From Caenimonas koreensis DSM 17982 (GTDB lineage Bacteria > Pseudomonadota > Gammaproteobacteria > Burkholderiales > Burkholderiaceae_C): DNA of 64,000 bases. Position numbers and translations under genes: made by a program. Below are positions 27,211-36,224 of the stretch, piece by piece. The stretch is taken from positions 1-64,000 of the forward strand of contig NZ_WJBU01000010.1 in assembly GCF_009646335.1 (NCBI RefSeq), in the 5' to 3' direction. The stretch's first letter is position 1; each line of letters starts with the position of its first letter. Under the pieces are notes generated by a model, which worked only from the letters and a program-made list of their open reading frames with translations, was not told the origin of the DNA and did not search any database.

Positions 27211-27423
27211 CTAGTAGAGCTTCTTGGGCAGCTGCATGCTGCGAACGCGCTTGTAATGGCGCTTGACGGCGGCTGCCTTCTTGCGCTTGCGCTCTGCAGT
27301 GGGCTTTTCGTAGAACTCGCGTGCGCGCAGTTCGGTGAGCAGGCCCAGTTTTTCGATGGTGCGCTTGAAGCGGCGCAGTGCCACGTCAAAGGGCTCGTTT
27401 TCCTTAACTCGGATAGTCGTCAT
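27211..27423 (-). CDS. rpsU: 30S ribosomal protein S21
   Basis: A protein of 70 residues, full length for S21. It contains [18 protein letters not shown] at the N-terminus and the basic [13 protein letters not shown] tail. S21 joins the 30S platform near the anti-Shine-Dalgarno region. The start codon is overlapped by a short upstream frame (27404-27541), and a good promoter lies about 130 bases upstream at the end of the BaiN gene. Confidence 0.96.
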
Positions 27424-27541
27424 TAGCTAATGAATCCAAAATTTGCTGCCAGAGGGTGCTCAGGAGATCGGGCCCGGGCGCCATGACAAGCGTTTGTTCC
27501 CCAACTTGAAAGGTGATCAGGCCGTTGGGGTTTGCCAGCAA
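27404..27541 (-). CDS. Possible short leader ORF overlapping rpsU
   Basis: An open frame of up to 45 codons from TTG at 27541 (or 26 from ATG at 27484) ends at a TAA 20 bases inside rpsU. The deduced peptide reads [18 protein letters not shown] and looks protein-like with GC-rich third positions in its first half. The TTG lies within a few bases of the predicted transcript start, so translation would be leaderless. No family recognised; it may be a chance frame. Confidence 0.3.
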
Positions 27542-27545
27542 AGCC

Positions 27546-28787
27546 CTAGATTATAGACCCAGACCCAGTCTTTGCCATGGCCTGGGCGCAGGCATGGGCG
27601 CTGGCCCAGGCCCACTGGAAGTTGTAGCCGCCCAGCCAGCCTGTGACATCGACCACTTCCCCAATGAAATACAGGCCCGGCTGCTTCGATTCCATCGTCT
27701 GCGACGACAGGTCGCGCGTGTCCACGCCGCCGGCCGTCACCTCCGCCTTTTTGTAGCCTTCGGTGCCCGACGGCACGAGTGGCCAGCGCGCGATGCGATC
27801 GGCCAGCTGCGCCAGGGATTTGTCGCTGGCTTCGTTGATGGGGCGCTTGAGCGTGGCGTCCTGCGCGACCCAGGCGTCGGCCAGGCGCGTGGGCACCAGC
27901 GCCGCCAGCTCGTTGGCCACCAGCTTTTTCGACGTTGCCTTTGCATGCTGCAGCGCCTGCACGATATCGACGTCAGGCGCCAGGTTGATGCGTATCGGCT
28001 CGCCCTCGCGCCAGTAGCTCGAAATCTGCAGCACTGCCGGGCCGGACAGGCCGCGATGCGTGAAGAGCAGGTCTTCATGGAAAGCGATGCGGCTTTTCTT
28101 CTCGCCCGTTTCGATGATCACGGGCAGCGACAAACCGGCCAGCTGCGAATAGGGCTCCCAGCTCGCGCCCTCGAAAGTCAAGGGCACCAGCGCAGGCCGC
28201 GGCTCCACCATCCGGATGCCGAACTGCCTGGCGATGCGGTAGCCGAAATCAGTCGCACCGATTTTCGGGATCGACAGGCCGCCCGTTGCAATCACGACGT
28301 TGTTCGCCGCGACGCTGCCGCGATCTGTCTCGATGCGATAGCGCGGGCCACTTTCGCTGGTGTGCACCGACTTCACCGCGCACGGCTGCCAGCGCGTGAC
28401 GCCGCCAGCGTCGCACTCACTGACGAGCATGGTGATGAAGTCGTCAGACGAGCGGTCGCCGAAGAGCTGACCCTTGTGCTTCTCGTGGAAGGCGATGTGG
28501 TGCTTGCTGACGAGCGCCAGGAAGTCGGCGGGCGTGAAGCGCGACAGGGCAGAGCGGCAAAAGTTCGGGTTGTCGCCGATGAAGTGCTTTTGCGGCGCGC
28601 GAATGTCGAGATCGCGATTGGTGAAGTTGCAGCGGCCACCGCCGGAGATGCGGATCTTCTCGGCCACCTTCTCGCTGTGGTCGATGAGCAGCACCTTCAA
28701 CCCGCGCTGGCCCGCCACTGCCGCGCAGAACAGGCCTGCCGCGCCCGCGCCAATGATGGCCGTATCGAATGCGGCCGGTCCGCTCAT
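27546..28787 (-). CDS. BaiN/YhiN-family FAD-dependent oxidoreductase (HI0933-like)
   Basis: A protein of 413 residues. The FAD-binding dinucleotide fold IIGAGAAGLFCAAVAG at the N-terminus is followed by EKIRISGGGRCNFTN, the HI0933 family signature. Later blocks are VIATGGLSIPKIGATDFGY, DLLFTHRGLSGPAVLQ and the closing GLYFIGEVVDVTGWLGGYNFQWAWASA. The physiological substrate of this family is unclear. The ATG at 28787 has GGGGA at 7 bases; a GTG precedes it by one codon. Confidence 0.88.
   Translation of the reverse strand: MSGPAAFDTAIIGAGAAGLFCAAVAGQRGLKVLLIDHSEKVAEKIRISGGGRCNFTNRDLDIRAPQKHFIGDNPNFCRSALSRFTPADFLALVSKHHIAFHEKHKGQLFGDRSSDDFITMLVSECDAGGVTRWQPCAVKSVHTSESGPRYRIETDRGSVAANNVVIATGGLSIPKIGATDFGYRIARQFGIRMVEPRPALVPLTFEGASWEPYSQLAGLSLPVIIETGEKKSRIAFHEDLLFTHRGLSGPAVLQISSYWREGEPIRINLAPDVDIVQALQHAKATSKKLVANELAALVPTRLADAWVAQDATLKRPINEASDKSLAQLADRIARWPLVPSGTEGYKKAEVTAGGVDTRDLSSQTMESKQPGLYFIGEVVDVTGWLGGYNFQWAWASAHACAQAMAKTGSGSII
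27550..27578 (-). promoter_or_regulatory. Predicted rpsU promoter within the end of the BaiN gene
   Basis: On the minus strand ATGGCA (27578-27573) and a perfect TATAAT (27555-27550) are 17 bases apart. The -10 overlaps the last codons of the upstream FAD-enzyme gene. The predicted transcript would have a leader of about 120 bases before rpsU. Confidence 0.6.
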
Positions 28788-28832
28788 CACCTGTCCCCGT
28801 TGATTTCGAGCGGGCAGTGTAGCTGTGTTGGA

Positions 28833-29606
28833 TCAGGCTGCGAGTGACTTCGCCGTCGAGCTGCTCGCACTTGCGGCTGCGCTCACCACATTGCCGATCA
28901 CGATGACCGACGGGCTTGCGAGCTGTTCGCGCACGATCGTCTCGTAGAGCTGCGCGAGCGTTGTGATGGCATGGCGCTGGCCGGGCAGTGACGCATGCTG
29001 CACGATGGCCACAGGTGTCGAGCCCGGCAGCGCCGAGAGCAGCTCGTTCTGGATGCGCTGTGCGCCGCTCACGCCCATGTAGATCACCAGCGTGAGGCGG
29101 GCATCGCGAACGGCCCGCGCCAGCACTTGCCAGTCCGGGCCTTGCGCGTCGGAGTGGGCGTGCCCCGTGACGAAGACAACGCCGTGCGCATGCTCGCGGT
29201 GCGTCAGCGGCACACCCAGTGCCGTGACGGCAGCCAGGCCCGACGTGATACCGCTCACGATCTCGACATGGATGCCAGCCTCGCGCAGATGCTCTACCTC
29301 TTCGCCGCCGCGCCCGAAGATGAACGGATCGCCACCTTTGAGGCGCACGACGTTGCCGCCTTCGCGAGCGGCCATCACCATCAGTTTTTCGATGAAGGCT
29401 TGCGGCGTGCTTTTGCAGCCGCCACGTTTGCCGACGTACACGACGCGCGCGCCGGGCGGTGCGTACTTGACGATCTCATCACTGACGAGATCGTCCACCA
29501 GCAGCACGTCCGCCGCCTGGATTGCCTTCAGAGCCTTGATGGTCAGCAGTTCCGGATCGCCCGGTCCTGCACCCACCAGGGTGACCTTGCCTGTATCGAT
29601 GTTCAT
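28833..29606 (-). CDS. cobA: Uroporphyrinogen-III C-methyltransferase
   Basis: A protein of 257 residues that transfers two methyl groups from S-adenosylmethionine to uroporphyrinogen III, giving precorrin-2 for siroheme. Motifs are VTLVGAGPGDPELLTIKA at the N-terminus, VVRLKGGDPFIFGRGGEE, and GVPLTHREHAHGVVFVTGH. It lacks the CysG oxidase/chelatase domain. GAGG 5 bases before the ATG at 29606 selects that start over one at 29621. As the last gene of the nitrate operon it supplies siroheme for NirB. Confidence 0.93.
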   Translation of the reverse strand: MNIDTGKVTLVGAGPGDPELLTIKALKAIQAADVLLVDDLVSDEIVKYAPPGARVVYVGKRGGCKSTPQAFIEKLMVMAAREGGNVVRLKGGDPFIFGRGGEEVEHLREAGIHVEIVSGITSGLAAVTALGVPLTHREHAHGVVFVTGHAHSDAQGPDWQVLARAVRDARLTLVIYMGVSGAQRIQNELLSALPGSTPVAIVQHASLPGQRHAITTLAQLYETIVREQLASPSVIVIGNVVSAAASASSSTAKSLAA

Positions 29607-29620
29607 GTCGCCTCGGGTCA

Positions 29621-30529
29621 TTAATTTTGTGCTGAGGCCAGATGCAATATGTGTTCCACCTGCAAGGCCATCGACTCAGCCACAGACTTTTGTCCCGACA
29701 ACACATGAAGGATGTAAGCAGCTGTAGTTGCAGCGTCAATTTCGCGCGGCAGATCGGGCAGGTCAGTGAGCGTTCCTTTGCGGCCTTCTTCGAGAGGGAT
29801 GCGAACGCCGTTCACGAAACCATCCATCTGCGGCAGACGCCGCGCATCTGCAACAACCTCGCCTTCGGTGCCGCGCAGCAGCAACGCCGTGGACTTCATG
29901 AGTTCAAAGACGGCCGCCATTGAAATCGCGTATTCAGGATGGGTGTAGCTGCCAACAATCACGGCGGCGCCATCCGACGGGTTCATCAGTTTGACGAGGC
30001 TGTGCGCCGAGTTGCGCAGGCCGATGACGCGGCGCGCGTCGAGCAGGCGCTTGAGTCCCGGGCTCAGCAGTTCAGTCGGCACGTAGGCAACTTCACCGGG
30101 CTCGATCGCGCGGATCGCGGGCAGTGCGTGGATGCCCAATGCTTCGAGCACGTCGCGCACGAACACGCGGCTCGACTCAGTGGCCGTGCCGTGAATGACG
30201 ACCGGCATGCCGCGCCGGGCCAGCAGCATGGCCAGCAGCGGCGTGAGCACCGGCAGCTTGCGCGCACCGTTGTAGCTCGGCAGTACAACCAGAGGCTTGC
30301 CGCTGGATGGGATTTTGTGGATGCGATGGTGTGTCGCATCCAGAAAGCCGGCCATCTCTTGCGGCGTTTCGCCCTTGACACGCATGGCGATGCAAAAGGC
30401 ACCGACTTCTAGGTCGGTCACGCTGCCGTCCAGCAGCTGCGAAAAGAGGTCGGCCGCCTGTTCGCGCGTGAGCGAACGCGCGCCCTGCTTGCCGCGGCCG
30501 ATTTCCTTGAGGTAGTGGCTGATGGCCAT
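29621..30529 (-). CDS. ybiB: YbiB-family DNA-binding protein (TrpD2-like)
   Basis: A protein of 302 residues related to anthranilate phosphoribosyltransferase (TrpD): the N-terminal helical part LTREQAADLFSQLLDGSV, then LPSYNGARKLPVLTPLLA where the TrpD glycine-rich loop would be, and KLMNPSDGAAVIVGSYTHPEY. YbiB/TrpD2 binds nucleic acid rather than making tryptophan and is LexA-controlled in E. coli. Here it sits between nasA (34 bases) and cobA (14 bases) and appears to be in the nitrate operon. Its job in that setting is unknown. Confidence 0.85.
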   Translation of the reverse strand: MAISHYLKEIGRGKQGARSLTREQAADLFSQLLDGSVTDLEVGAFCIAMRVKGETPQEMAGFLDATHHRIHKIPSSGKPLVVLPSYNGARKLPVLTPLLAMLLARRGMPVVIHGTATESSRVFVRDVLEALGIHALPAIRAIEPGEVAYVPTELLSPGLKRLLDARRVIGLRNSAHSLVKLMNPSDGAAVIVGSYTHPEYAISMAAVFELMKSTALLLRGTEGEVVADARRLPQMDGFVNGVRIPLEEGRKGTLTDLPDLPREIDAATTAAYILHVLSGQKSVAESMALQVEHILHLASAQN

Positions 30530-30563
30530 GGCGCGATTGTCCGCGATGCCTCATGACTGGACG

Positions 30564-33362
30564 CTATTTGGCGAATGACGAATCTTGTGGGGCCACTGCC
30601 CGCACCATGCGCTTGAGTTCAGGCATGCAGGAGCCGCAACTGGTGCCGCATTTCAGTGCTGATTGCACTGCAGCAAGACGGGTATCGTCGGAGCCGGCGA
30701 CGGCGGCCAGCTGGTTCGCTATCTCTGCATCTGTCACGTTGAAGCACGTGCATACCTGCTTGCCGCGCGGCGCCACCGCCACGGGGGCTGTGGCGCCAGG
30801 CACGAGCAGCATGCGGCCATAGCTTTGCGCCGGCAGCTCATCCTGGAGCAGCGTCTTGATCCACGCCTGTGCACTCGTGTCACCCGCGAGCAAAAAGGCA
30901 TCGAGATGAGCGTCGTTGCCGTGTCTCACGAGGCGCATCGCCCGGCGCTGCCCTTTCCGGCGGTCGGCGTAGCGCATCGTGTCGGGGCTGGCCAGGCCGA
31001 GCAGCTGTTCGATCCGCGCGATCAATTCGTCATCGGGTGCTTCGTGCGCAGCTGCGCGGAACAGCACGCCCGCGCGATCACGACCGAACGGAACGCAGGA
31101 GGCGAACGGCAGCATGCGCATGACTTGCTGCAACTCGGCGCGCGCGCGCAACGCGTCGTCGTCGGGCAACCATGCCGCGCCCAGCAGCGACCACGGCAAT
31201 TCGGCCTTGATGATCTTGACGGCCGCATGCTTGAGCTCTGGCTGCTTCGAACTCGGGCAATACGCCGAAGTCGTGAGCGCGTTCACACCGGCCAGGCGCT
31301 GGCCTGTCGACGAGCAGCCGCCCAGGAATTCCGGCCCCCAATGCATCGCGATGAACGCCTGGCTCAGCGCGACCTCACCGCTGGCCTGCACCGGCACAAC
31401 GATGGAGCCGCGCTTGCTGGTCACCTGCACCAGGTCGCCGTCTGCCAGCCGCAGGCGCAAGAGGTCCTGCGGATGCATCTGCACCGACGGCTCCGCCACG
31501 TGGCCGAACAGGCGGCCTATCGTTCCGGTACGGCTCATGCCGTGCCATTGGTCGCGCAGCCGGCCGGTGTTCAGCGAGAACGGATAGCGCGACTCACGCA
31601 CTTCGGCGAGCGGGCGGTAAGCGACATTCGCAAACCGCGCCTTGCCATCGTCAGTGGGGAATACGCCGTCTTCGTAGAGCCGCGCTTTGCCCTGCGACTC
31701 GCCGGCTCGCATCGGCCATTGCAATGGCGTGTCGTCGAGCAGTGCGTAGCTCATGCCGGTGATGTCGAGGTCGCGGCCGCGTGTGGACTCGCGGTGCTCG
31801 TTCCACACCGCTTGTGCGCCGAGCTCTTCGTCTGCGAGCGAATAGGGGAACAGCGTGGCAAGGCCGGGCCGCAGCTTCTTTTCAAGGCGATGGCCGAACT
31901 CTGCGGCGATGGCCCAGTCGTGGCGTGTGCCGCCGGGCTTGGCAATCGCGGGCCGCACGCGGGAGACGCGCCGTTCGCTGTTGGTGACCGTGCCCGTCTT
32001 CTCGCCCCACGTGGTAGCGGGCAGCAGCAAGTCGGCAAACTCGCATGTTGCGGTCGTCGCGAAGGCCTCCTGCACCACGACAAATTCGGCTCGCTCCAGC
32101 GCGCGGCGCACGGTGGCCTGGTCGGGCATGGACTGCGCGGGATTGGTGCAGGCGATCCACAGCGCCTTGATCTGCCCGTCGGCGGCGGCCTGGAACATCT
32201 CGACGGCGGTCTTGCCTGGCTTGTCTGGCACCGTGGGCACACCCCACAGCGCCGCGACTTCCGCGCGATGGGCCGGATCGGCCAGATCGCGATGCGCGCT
32301 GAGCAGGTTCGCCATGCCGCCGACCTCGCGCCCGCCCATCGCATTCGGCTGGCCCGTGAGTGAGAACGGCCCCGCGCCGGGTTTGCCGATCTGCGCTGTT
32401 GCCAGATGCAGGTTGATCAGCGCCGCGTTCTTGGCGGCGCCGCTCGACGACTGGTTCAGCCCCTGGCAATACAGGCTGAGCGTGGTTGCCGACGTCGCAA
32501 ACATCGCGGTCGCCTTGAACAAGTCTTCCTTGCGGATGCCGCAAGTCTGCGCAACGAGGTCTGGCGTGCACTCGCGCACGGTGTTCTTCAACTCGTCGAA
32601 CCCTGTCGTGTGTGCGGCGATATACGCGTAGTTGACCCAGCCTTCCCACAGCATCACATGCAGCATGCCGTGCAAGAGCATCACGTCGGTGCCTGGCTGG
32701 ATGGGCAGGTAGAGATCAGCAATCCCGGCCGTTTCGGTGCGGCGCGGGTCGCAACAGATGATCTTCAGCGAAGGGTTGGCAGCCTTTGCGTCCTCGATGC
32801 GCCTGAACAGGACCGGGTGCGCCCACGCCGTGTTGCTGCCGGCGATGAAGATGCACTGCGCGTGGTCGATGTCTTCATAGCAGTTGGGCGGCGCATCGGC
32901 GCCCAGCGTCATCTTGTAGCCAGCCACGGCACTGCTCATGCACAGGCGCGAATTCGTATCGACGTTGTTCGTGCCGATGAGGCCCTTGGCCAGCTTGTTG
33001 AAGACGTAGTAGTCCTCGGTGAGCAACTGGCCGGAAAGGTAGAAGCCGACGGCATCCGGCCCATGCTCGCGAATGGTCCGCACGAACGTTTCGACAGCCA
33101 CCCCCATTGCTTCGTCCCACGACACGCGGGTGGGGCGCTCGCCGCGATGCGCGCGGCGCATCGGGTGCAGCAGGCGTGCCTGATGTGTGATCGGCGCGGA
33201 GGCGGTGAGGTGCAGGGTGGACCCCTTCGAGCACAGGCGCCCGAAATTCGCAGGGTGGTCCGGGTCGCCCCGCACGCCGGTGATCTGGTCGCCATCGCTT
33301 TCGATCACGACACCGCAGCCCACGCCGCAGTAGGGGCAGGTGGACTTGGTTTCGCGTGCCAT
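30564..33362 (-). CDS. nasA: Assimilatory nitrate reductase catalytic subunit
   Basis: A protein of 932 residues that reduces nitrate to nitrite in the cytoplasm with a molybdopterin guanine dinucleotide cofactor. The N-terminus has the [4Fe-4S] motif CPYCGVGCGVVIE...GRLCSKG. Mo-cofactor domains follow, with the Mo ligand Cys in DTNSRLCMSSAV. The C-terminal about 60 residues carry a BFD-like [2Fe-2S] motif (VCTCFNV...CGTSCGSCMPEL). The start ATG overlaps the nirD stop by one base. It acts with NirBD. Confidence 0.95.
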   Translation of the reverse strand: MARETKSTCPYCGVGCGVVIESDGDQITGVRGDPDHPANFGRLCSKGSTLHLTASAPITHQARLLHPMRRAHRGERPTRVSWDEAMGVAVETFVRTIREHGPDAVGFYLSGQLLTEDYYVFNKLAKGLIGTNNVDTNSRLCMSSAVAGYKMTLGADAPPNCYEDIDHAQCIFIAGSNTAWAHPVLFRRIEDAKAANPSLKIICCDPRRTETAGIADLYLPIQPGTDVMLLHGMLHVMLWEGWVNYAYIAAHTTGFDELKNTVRECTPDLVAQTCGIRKEDLFKATAMFATSATTLSLYCQGLNQSSSGAAKNAALINLHLATAQIGKPGAGPFSLTGQPNAMGGREVGGMANLLSAHRDLADPAHRAEVAALWGVPTVPDKPGKTAVEMFQAAADGQIKALWIACTNPAQSMPDQATVRRALERAEFVVVQEAFATTATCEFADLLLPATTWGEKTGTVTNSERRVSRVRPAIAKPGGTRHDWAIAAEFGHRLEKKLRPGLATLFPYSLADEELGAQAVWNEHRESTRGRDLDITGMSYALLDDTPLQWPMRAGESQGKARLYEDGVFPTDDGKARFANVAYRPLAEVRESRYPFSLNTGRLRDQWHGMSRTGTIGRLFGHVAEPSVQMHPQDLLRLRLADGDLVQVTSKRGSIVVPVQASGEVALSQAFIAMHWGPEFLGGCSSTGQRLAGVNALTTSAYCPSSKQPELKHAAVKIIKAELPWSLLGAAWLPDDDALRARAELQQVMRMLPFASCVPFGRDRAGVLFRAAAHEAPDDELIARIEQLLGLASPDTMRYADRRKGQRRAMRLVRHGNDAHLDAFLLAGDTSAQAWIKTLLQDELPAQSYGRMLLVPGATAPVAVAPRGKQVCTCFNVTDAEIANQLAAVAGSDDTRLAAVQSALKCGTSCGSCMPELKRMVRAVAPQDSSFAK

Positions 33363-33727
33363 CACGCCGACTGTGCAGGCGCGACGTCAATCGCGAGCGT
33401 TGCCAGCTCGACCGGGTCGAGGAGAACGTCACCGCTCTCAACGCGGCACGCGAACTTCGTGGTGCAACCTTCGTCAGGCGCCTTGGCGCAGCCGTCTTCC
33501 AGGCCAATGGTCCAGTTGTGCAGGGGGCACGCCACACTGGTGCCGAACACAATGCCCTGCGACAGCGGCCCGCCCTTGTGCGGGCAGCGGTCTAGCAGCG
33601 CAAAGACCTGGTTCTGGTCGTTGCGGAACACCGCCACATCGCCGCCGCGCGCACGCGCCACACGTCGAGCGCCGAGCACCGGTATGTCTTCCACCTTACA
33701 GATCACTTGCCAGTCGTTCATCTTCAT
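33362..33727 (-). CDS. nirD: Nitrite reductase (NADH) small subunit
   Basis: A protein of 121 residues with a Rieske-type fold: CPHKGGPLSQG and CPLHNWTIGLEDG supply the Cys/His ligands. It partners NirB in NADH-dependent reduction of nitrite to ammonium. Its start overlaps the nirB stop (ATGA at 33727), and its stop overlaps the nasA start, so nirB-nirD-nasA are translationally coupled. Confidence 0.94.
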   Translation of the reverse strand: MKMNDWQVICKVEDIPVLGARRVARARGGDVAVFRNDQNQVFALLDRCPHKGGPLSQGIVFGTSVACPLHNWTIGLEDGCAKAPDEGCTTKFACRVESGDVLLDPVELATLAIDVAPAQSA

Positions 33728-36192
33728 GCTGCCTGCCCCACGGGTTGGAGCTTGTCGAACTGGCGCGCATCGACAGATGCCTTCTCGAAGTCGAACCACG
33801 GGTCGGGCTCGCCGTCGAGCGCGAACTGCAGGCGCTCCCACAATGCTTTTCGCAGTTCGTGATCTTCCAGAATCTTCTTCTTCACGTAGTCGAGGCCCAC
33901 ACGATTGACGTAGTGCACCGTGCGCTCCAGGTAAAAGCCTTCTTCGCGGTACAGCTGCAGGAAGGCGCCGCTGTACTCCAGCACTTCTTCAGATGTTTTC
34001 AGCTTGCAAAAGAAGTGCGCCACTTCGGTCTTGATGCCGCCGTTGCCCGCGATGTAGATCTCCCAGCCCGAGTCAACACCAATCACGCCAACATCCTTGA
34101 TGCCCGACTCCGCGCAGTTGCGCGGGCAGCCCGACACGGCGAGCTTGACCTTGTGCGGCGCATACATGCGCCACAGCGCACGCTCAAGATCCTTGCCCAT
34201 CTGCGTCGAATCCTGTGTGCCAAAGCGGCACCACTGCGAGCCCACGCAGGTTTTCACCGTGCGCAACGCCTTTGCATAGGCGTGGCCCGAAGGCATGCCG
34301 ATGTCCTTCCACACGTTCTGCAGGTCTTCCTTCTTCACGCCCAGCAAGTCAATGCGCTGGCCGCCCGTGACCTTCACTGTCGGTATCTTGTACTTGTCCA
34401 CCGCGTCTGCGATGCGGCGCAGTTCATCGGCCGTCGTCTCGCCACCCCACATGCGCGGGATCACGGAGTAGGTGCCGTCCTTCTGGATATTCGCGTGGCT
34501 TCGCTCGTTGATGTAGCGGCTCTGCGGATCGTCTTTCGCAAGCTTGGGCCAGGTCGAAAGCAGGTAGTAGTTGATGGCGGGGCGGCACGACGCGCACCCG
34601 TTCGGCGTGCGCCATTCAAGGAACTTGTAGGTGTCAGCAATCGTGAGCAGCTTGTTCGCCTTGATCGCATCGCGCACGTGCTGGTGGCTGTGGTCGGTGC
34701 AGCCGCACACGGCTTTCATTTTCGGCGCGGCGGAATAGTCGCCACCCGCTGTGAACATCAGGATCTGCTCGACCAGCCCCGTGCAGGAGCCGCAGCTCGC
34801 GCTCGCCTTCGTGTGCTTCTTGACCTCGTCGATCGTGAACAGGCCCTTTTCCTTGATCGCCTTGCAGATCGTGCCCTTGGTCACGCCGTTGCAGCCGCAC
34901 ACCTCAGCCTCGTCCGGCATGCTCGCGGCCTTGGTGTGGCCTTCGTGGCCCGCATCGCCCAGGCTCGACTCGCCGAACATCAGCTTGTCGCGAATGTCGC
35001 TCACGCTGCGGCCGTCGCGCAGCAGCTTGAAGTACCAGCTGCCGTCCACCGTGTCGCCGTACAGGCACGCGCCGATCAGCTTGTCGTTCTTGATGACGAG
35101 CTTCTTGTAAACGCCAGCGAATGGGTCCGACAGCACGATGGTTTCTGTTCCGCCATCGTCCGCGCGATCCTTCGTGTCACCCATGAAGTCGCCGCAGGAA
35201 AACAGGTCGATGCCTGTGACCTTCAGCTTGGTCGATGTGAGCGAGCCCGTGTAACGGCCGATGCCGAATTGCGCGAGATGATTCGCCGCCACCTTCGCCT
35301 GCTCGAACAGCGGCGCGACCAGCCCGTAGGCAATGCCGCGGTGCGCAGCGCATTCGCCCACGGAGTAAATGCGCGCATCAGTCACCGTCTGCATCGTGTC
35401 GTTCACCACAATGCCGCGGTTGCAATGCAGGCGCATCTTTTCGGCCAGCTCTGTGTTGGGGCGGATGCCGACAGCCATCACCACAAGGTCGGTTTCGAGC
35501 TTCGTGCCATCCTTGAAGGTGATCGCCGTGACTCGGCCGTCCGCACCGCCCACCAGCTCTTGCGTATGCGCGCCAATCATGAATTTCAGGCCGCGGTCTT
35601 CGAGCGACTTTTGCAGCAGCTTGCCCGCGATGTCGTCGAGCTGGCGCTCCATGAGCCACGGCATCACATGCACCACGGTGACATTCATGCCGCGCAACAT
35701 CAGCCCGTTGGCTGCTTCCAGGCCGAGCAGGCCGCCGCCGATGACAACGGCATTCTTGTATTGCTTCGACGCGTCGATCATCGCGTTGGTGTCCGCAATG
35801 TCGCGATAGGCAATCACGCCTTTCAAGTCTTTGCCGGGCACGGGCAGGATGAACGGATTGGAGCCCGTGCACATCAGCAGCCGGTCGTATTCCTCTTCAG
35901 TCCCGTCTTCGGCGCGCACCACACGTTTGACGCGATCGACCTCCACCACCTTCTTGCCCGCATGCAGCTTGATGTGGTTTTCTTCATACCACTCCCAGGA
36001 GTTGAGGATGATCTCGTCCACCGTTTGTTCACCAGCGAGCACGGGCGACAGCAGGATGCGGTTGTAGTTGGGGTGCGGCTCCGCGCCAAATACGGTGATG
36101 TCGTACAGCTCGGGTGCGATCTTGATCAGCTCCTCGATCGTTCGCACACCGGCCATGCCGTTGCCCACCATCACGAGTTTCGATTTCTTCAT
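33724..36192 (-). CDS. nirB: Nitrite reductase (NADH) large subunit
   Basis: A protein of 822 residues. The order of domains is: FAD/NADH-binding oxidoreductase (VMVGNGMAGVRTIEEL; VVIGGGLLGLEAANGL), BFD-like [2Fe-2S] segments (CGCNGVTKGTI; SASCGSCTGLVEQIL; CGCTDHSHQHV), and the siroheme/[4Fe-4S] half with the ferredoxin-like repeat and the ligand pattern CVGSQWCRFG...SGCPRNCAESG. It reduces nitrite to ammonium in the cytoplasm using six electrons from NADH. It follows the transporter ATPase gene by 32 bases in the same operon. Confidence 0.96.
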   Translation of the reverse strand: MKKSKLVMVGNGMAGVRTIEELIKIAPELYDITVFGAEPHPNYNRILLSPVLAGEQTVDEIILNSWEWYEENHIKLHAGKKVVEVDRVKRVVRAEDGTEEEYDRLLMCTGSNPFILPVPGKDLKGVIAYRDIADTNAMIDASKQYKNAVVIGGGLLGLEAANGLMLRGMNVTVVHVMPWLMERQLDDIAGKLLQKSLEDRGLKFMIGAHTQELVGGADGRVTAITFKDGTKLETDLVVMAVGIRPNTELAEKMRLHCNRGIVVNDTMQTVTDARIYSVGECAAHRGIAYGLVAPLFEQAKVAANHLAQFGIGRYTGSLTSTKLKVTGIDLFSCGDFMGDTKDRADDGGTETIVLSDPFAGVYKKLVIKNDKLIGACLYGDTVDGSWYFKLLRDGRSVSDIRDKLMFGESSLGDAGHEGHTKAASMPDEAEVCGCNGVTKGTICKAIKEKGLFTIDEVKKHTKASASCGSCTGLVEQILMFTAGGDYSAAPKMKAVCGCTDHSHQHVRDAIKANKLLTIADTYKFLEWRTPNGCASCRPAINYYLLSTWPKLAKDDPQSRYINERSHANIQKDGTYSVIPRMWGGETTADELRRIADAVDKYKIPTVKVTGGQRIDLLGVKKEDLQNVWKDIGMPSGHAYAKALRTVKTCVGSQWCRFGTQDSTQMGKDLERALWRMYAPHKVKLAVSGCPRNCAESGIKDVGVIGVDSGWEIYIAGNGGIKTEVAHFFCKLKTSEEVLEYSGAFLQLYREEGFYLERTVHYVNRVGLDYVKKKILEDHELRKALWERLQFALDGEPDPWFDFEKASVDARQFDKLQPVGQAA

Positions 36193-36224
36193 GTCGTCCC
36201 TTCGGTCGCCAGCTTCGCCAGCCT

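Noticed and set aside
30663..32363. Plus-strand open frame opposite nasA
   Set aside because: Antisense shadow; no ribosome site or recognisable domain.
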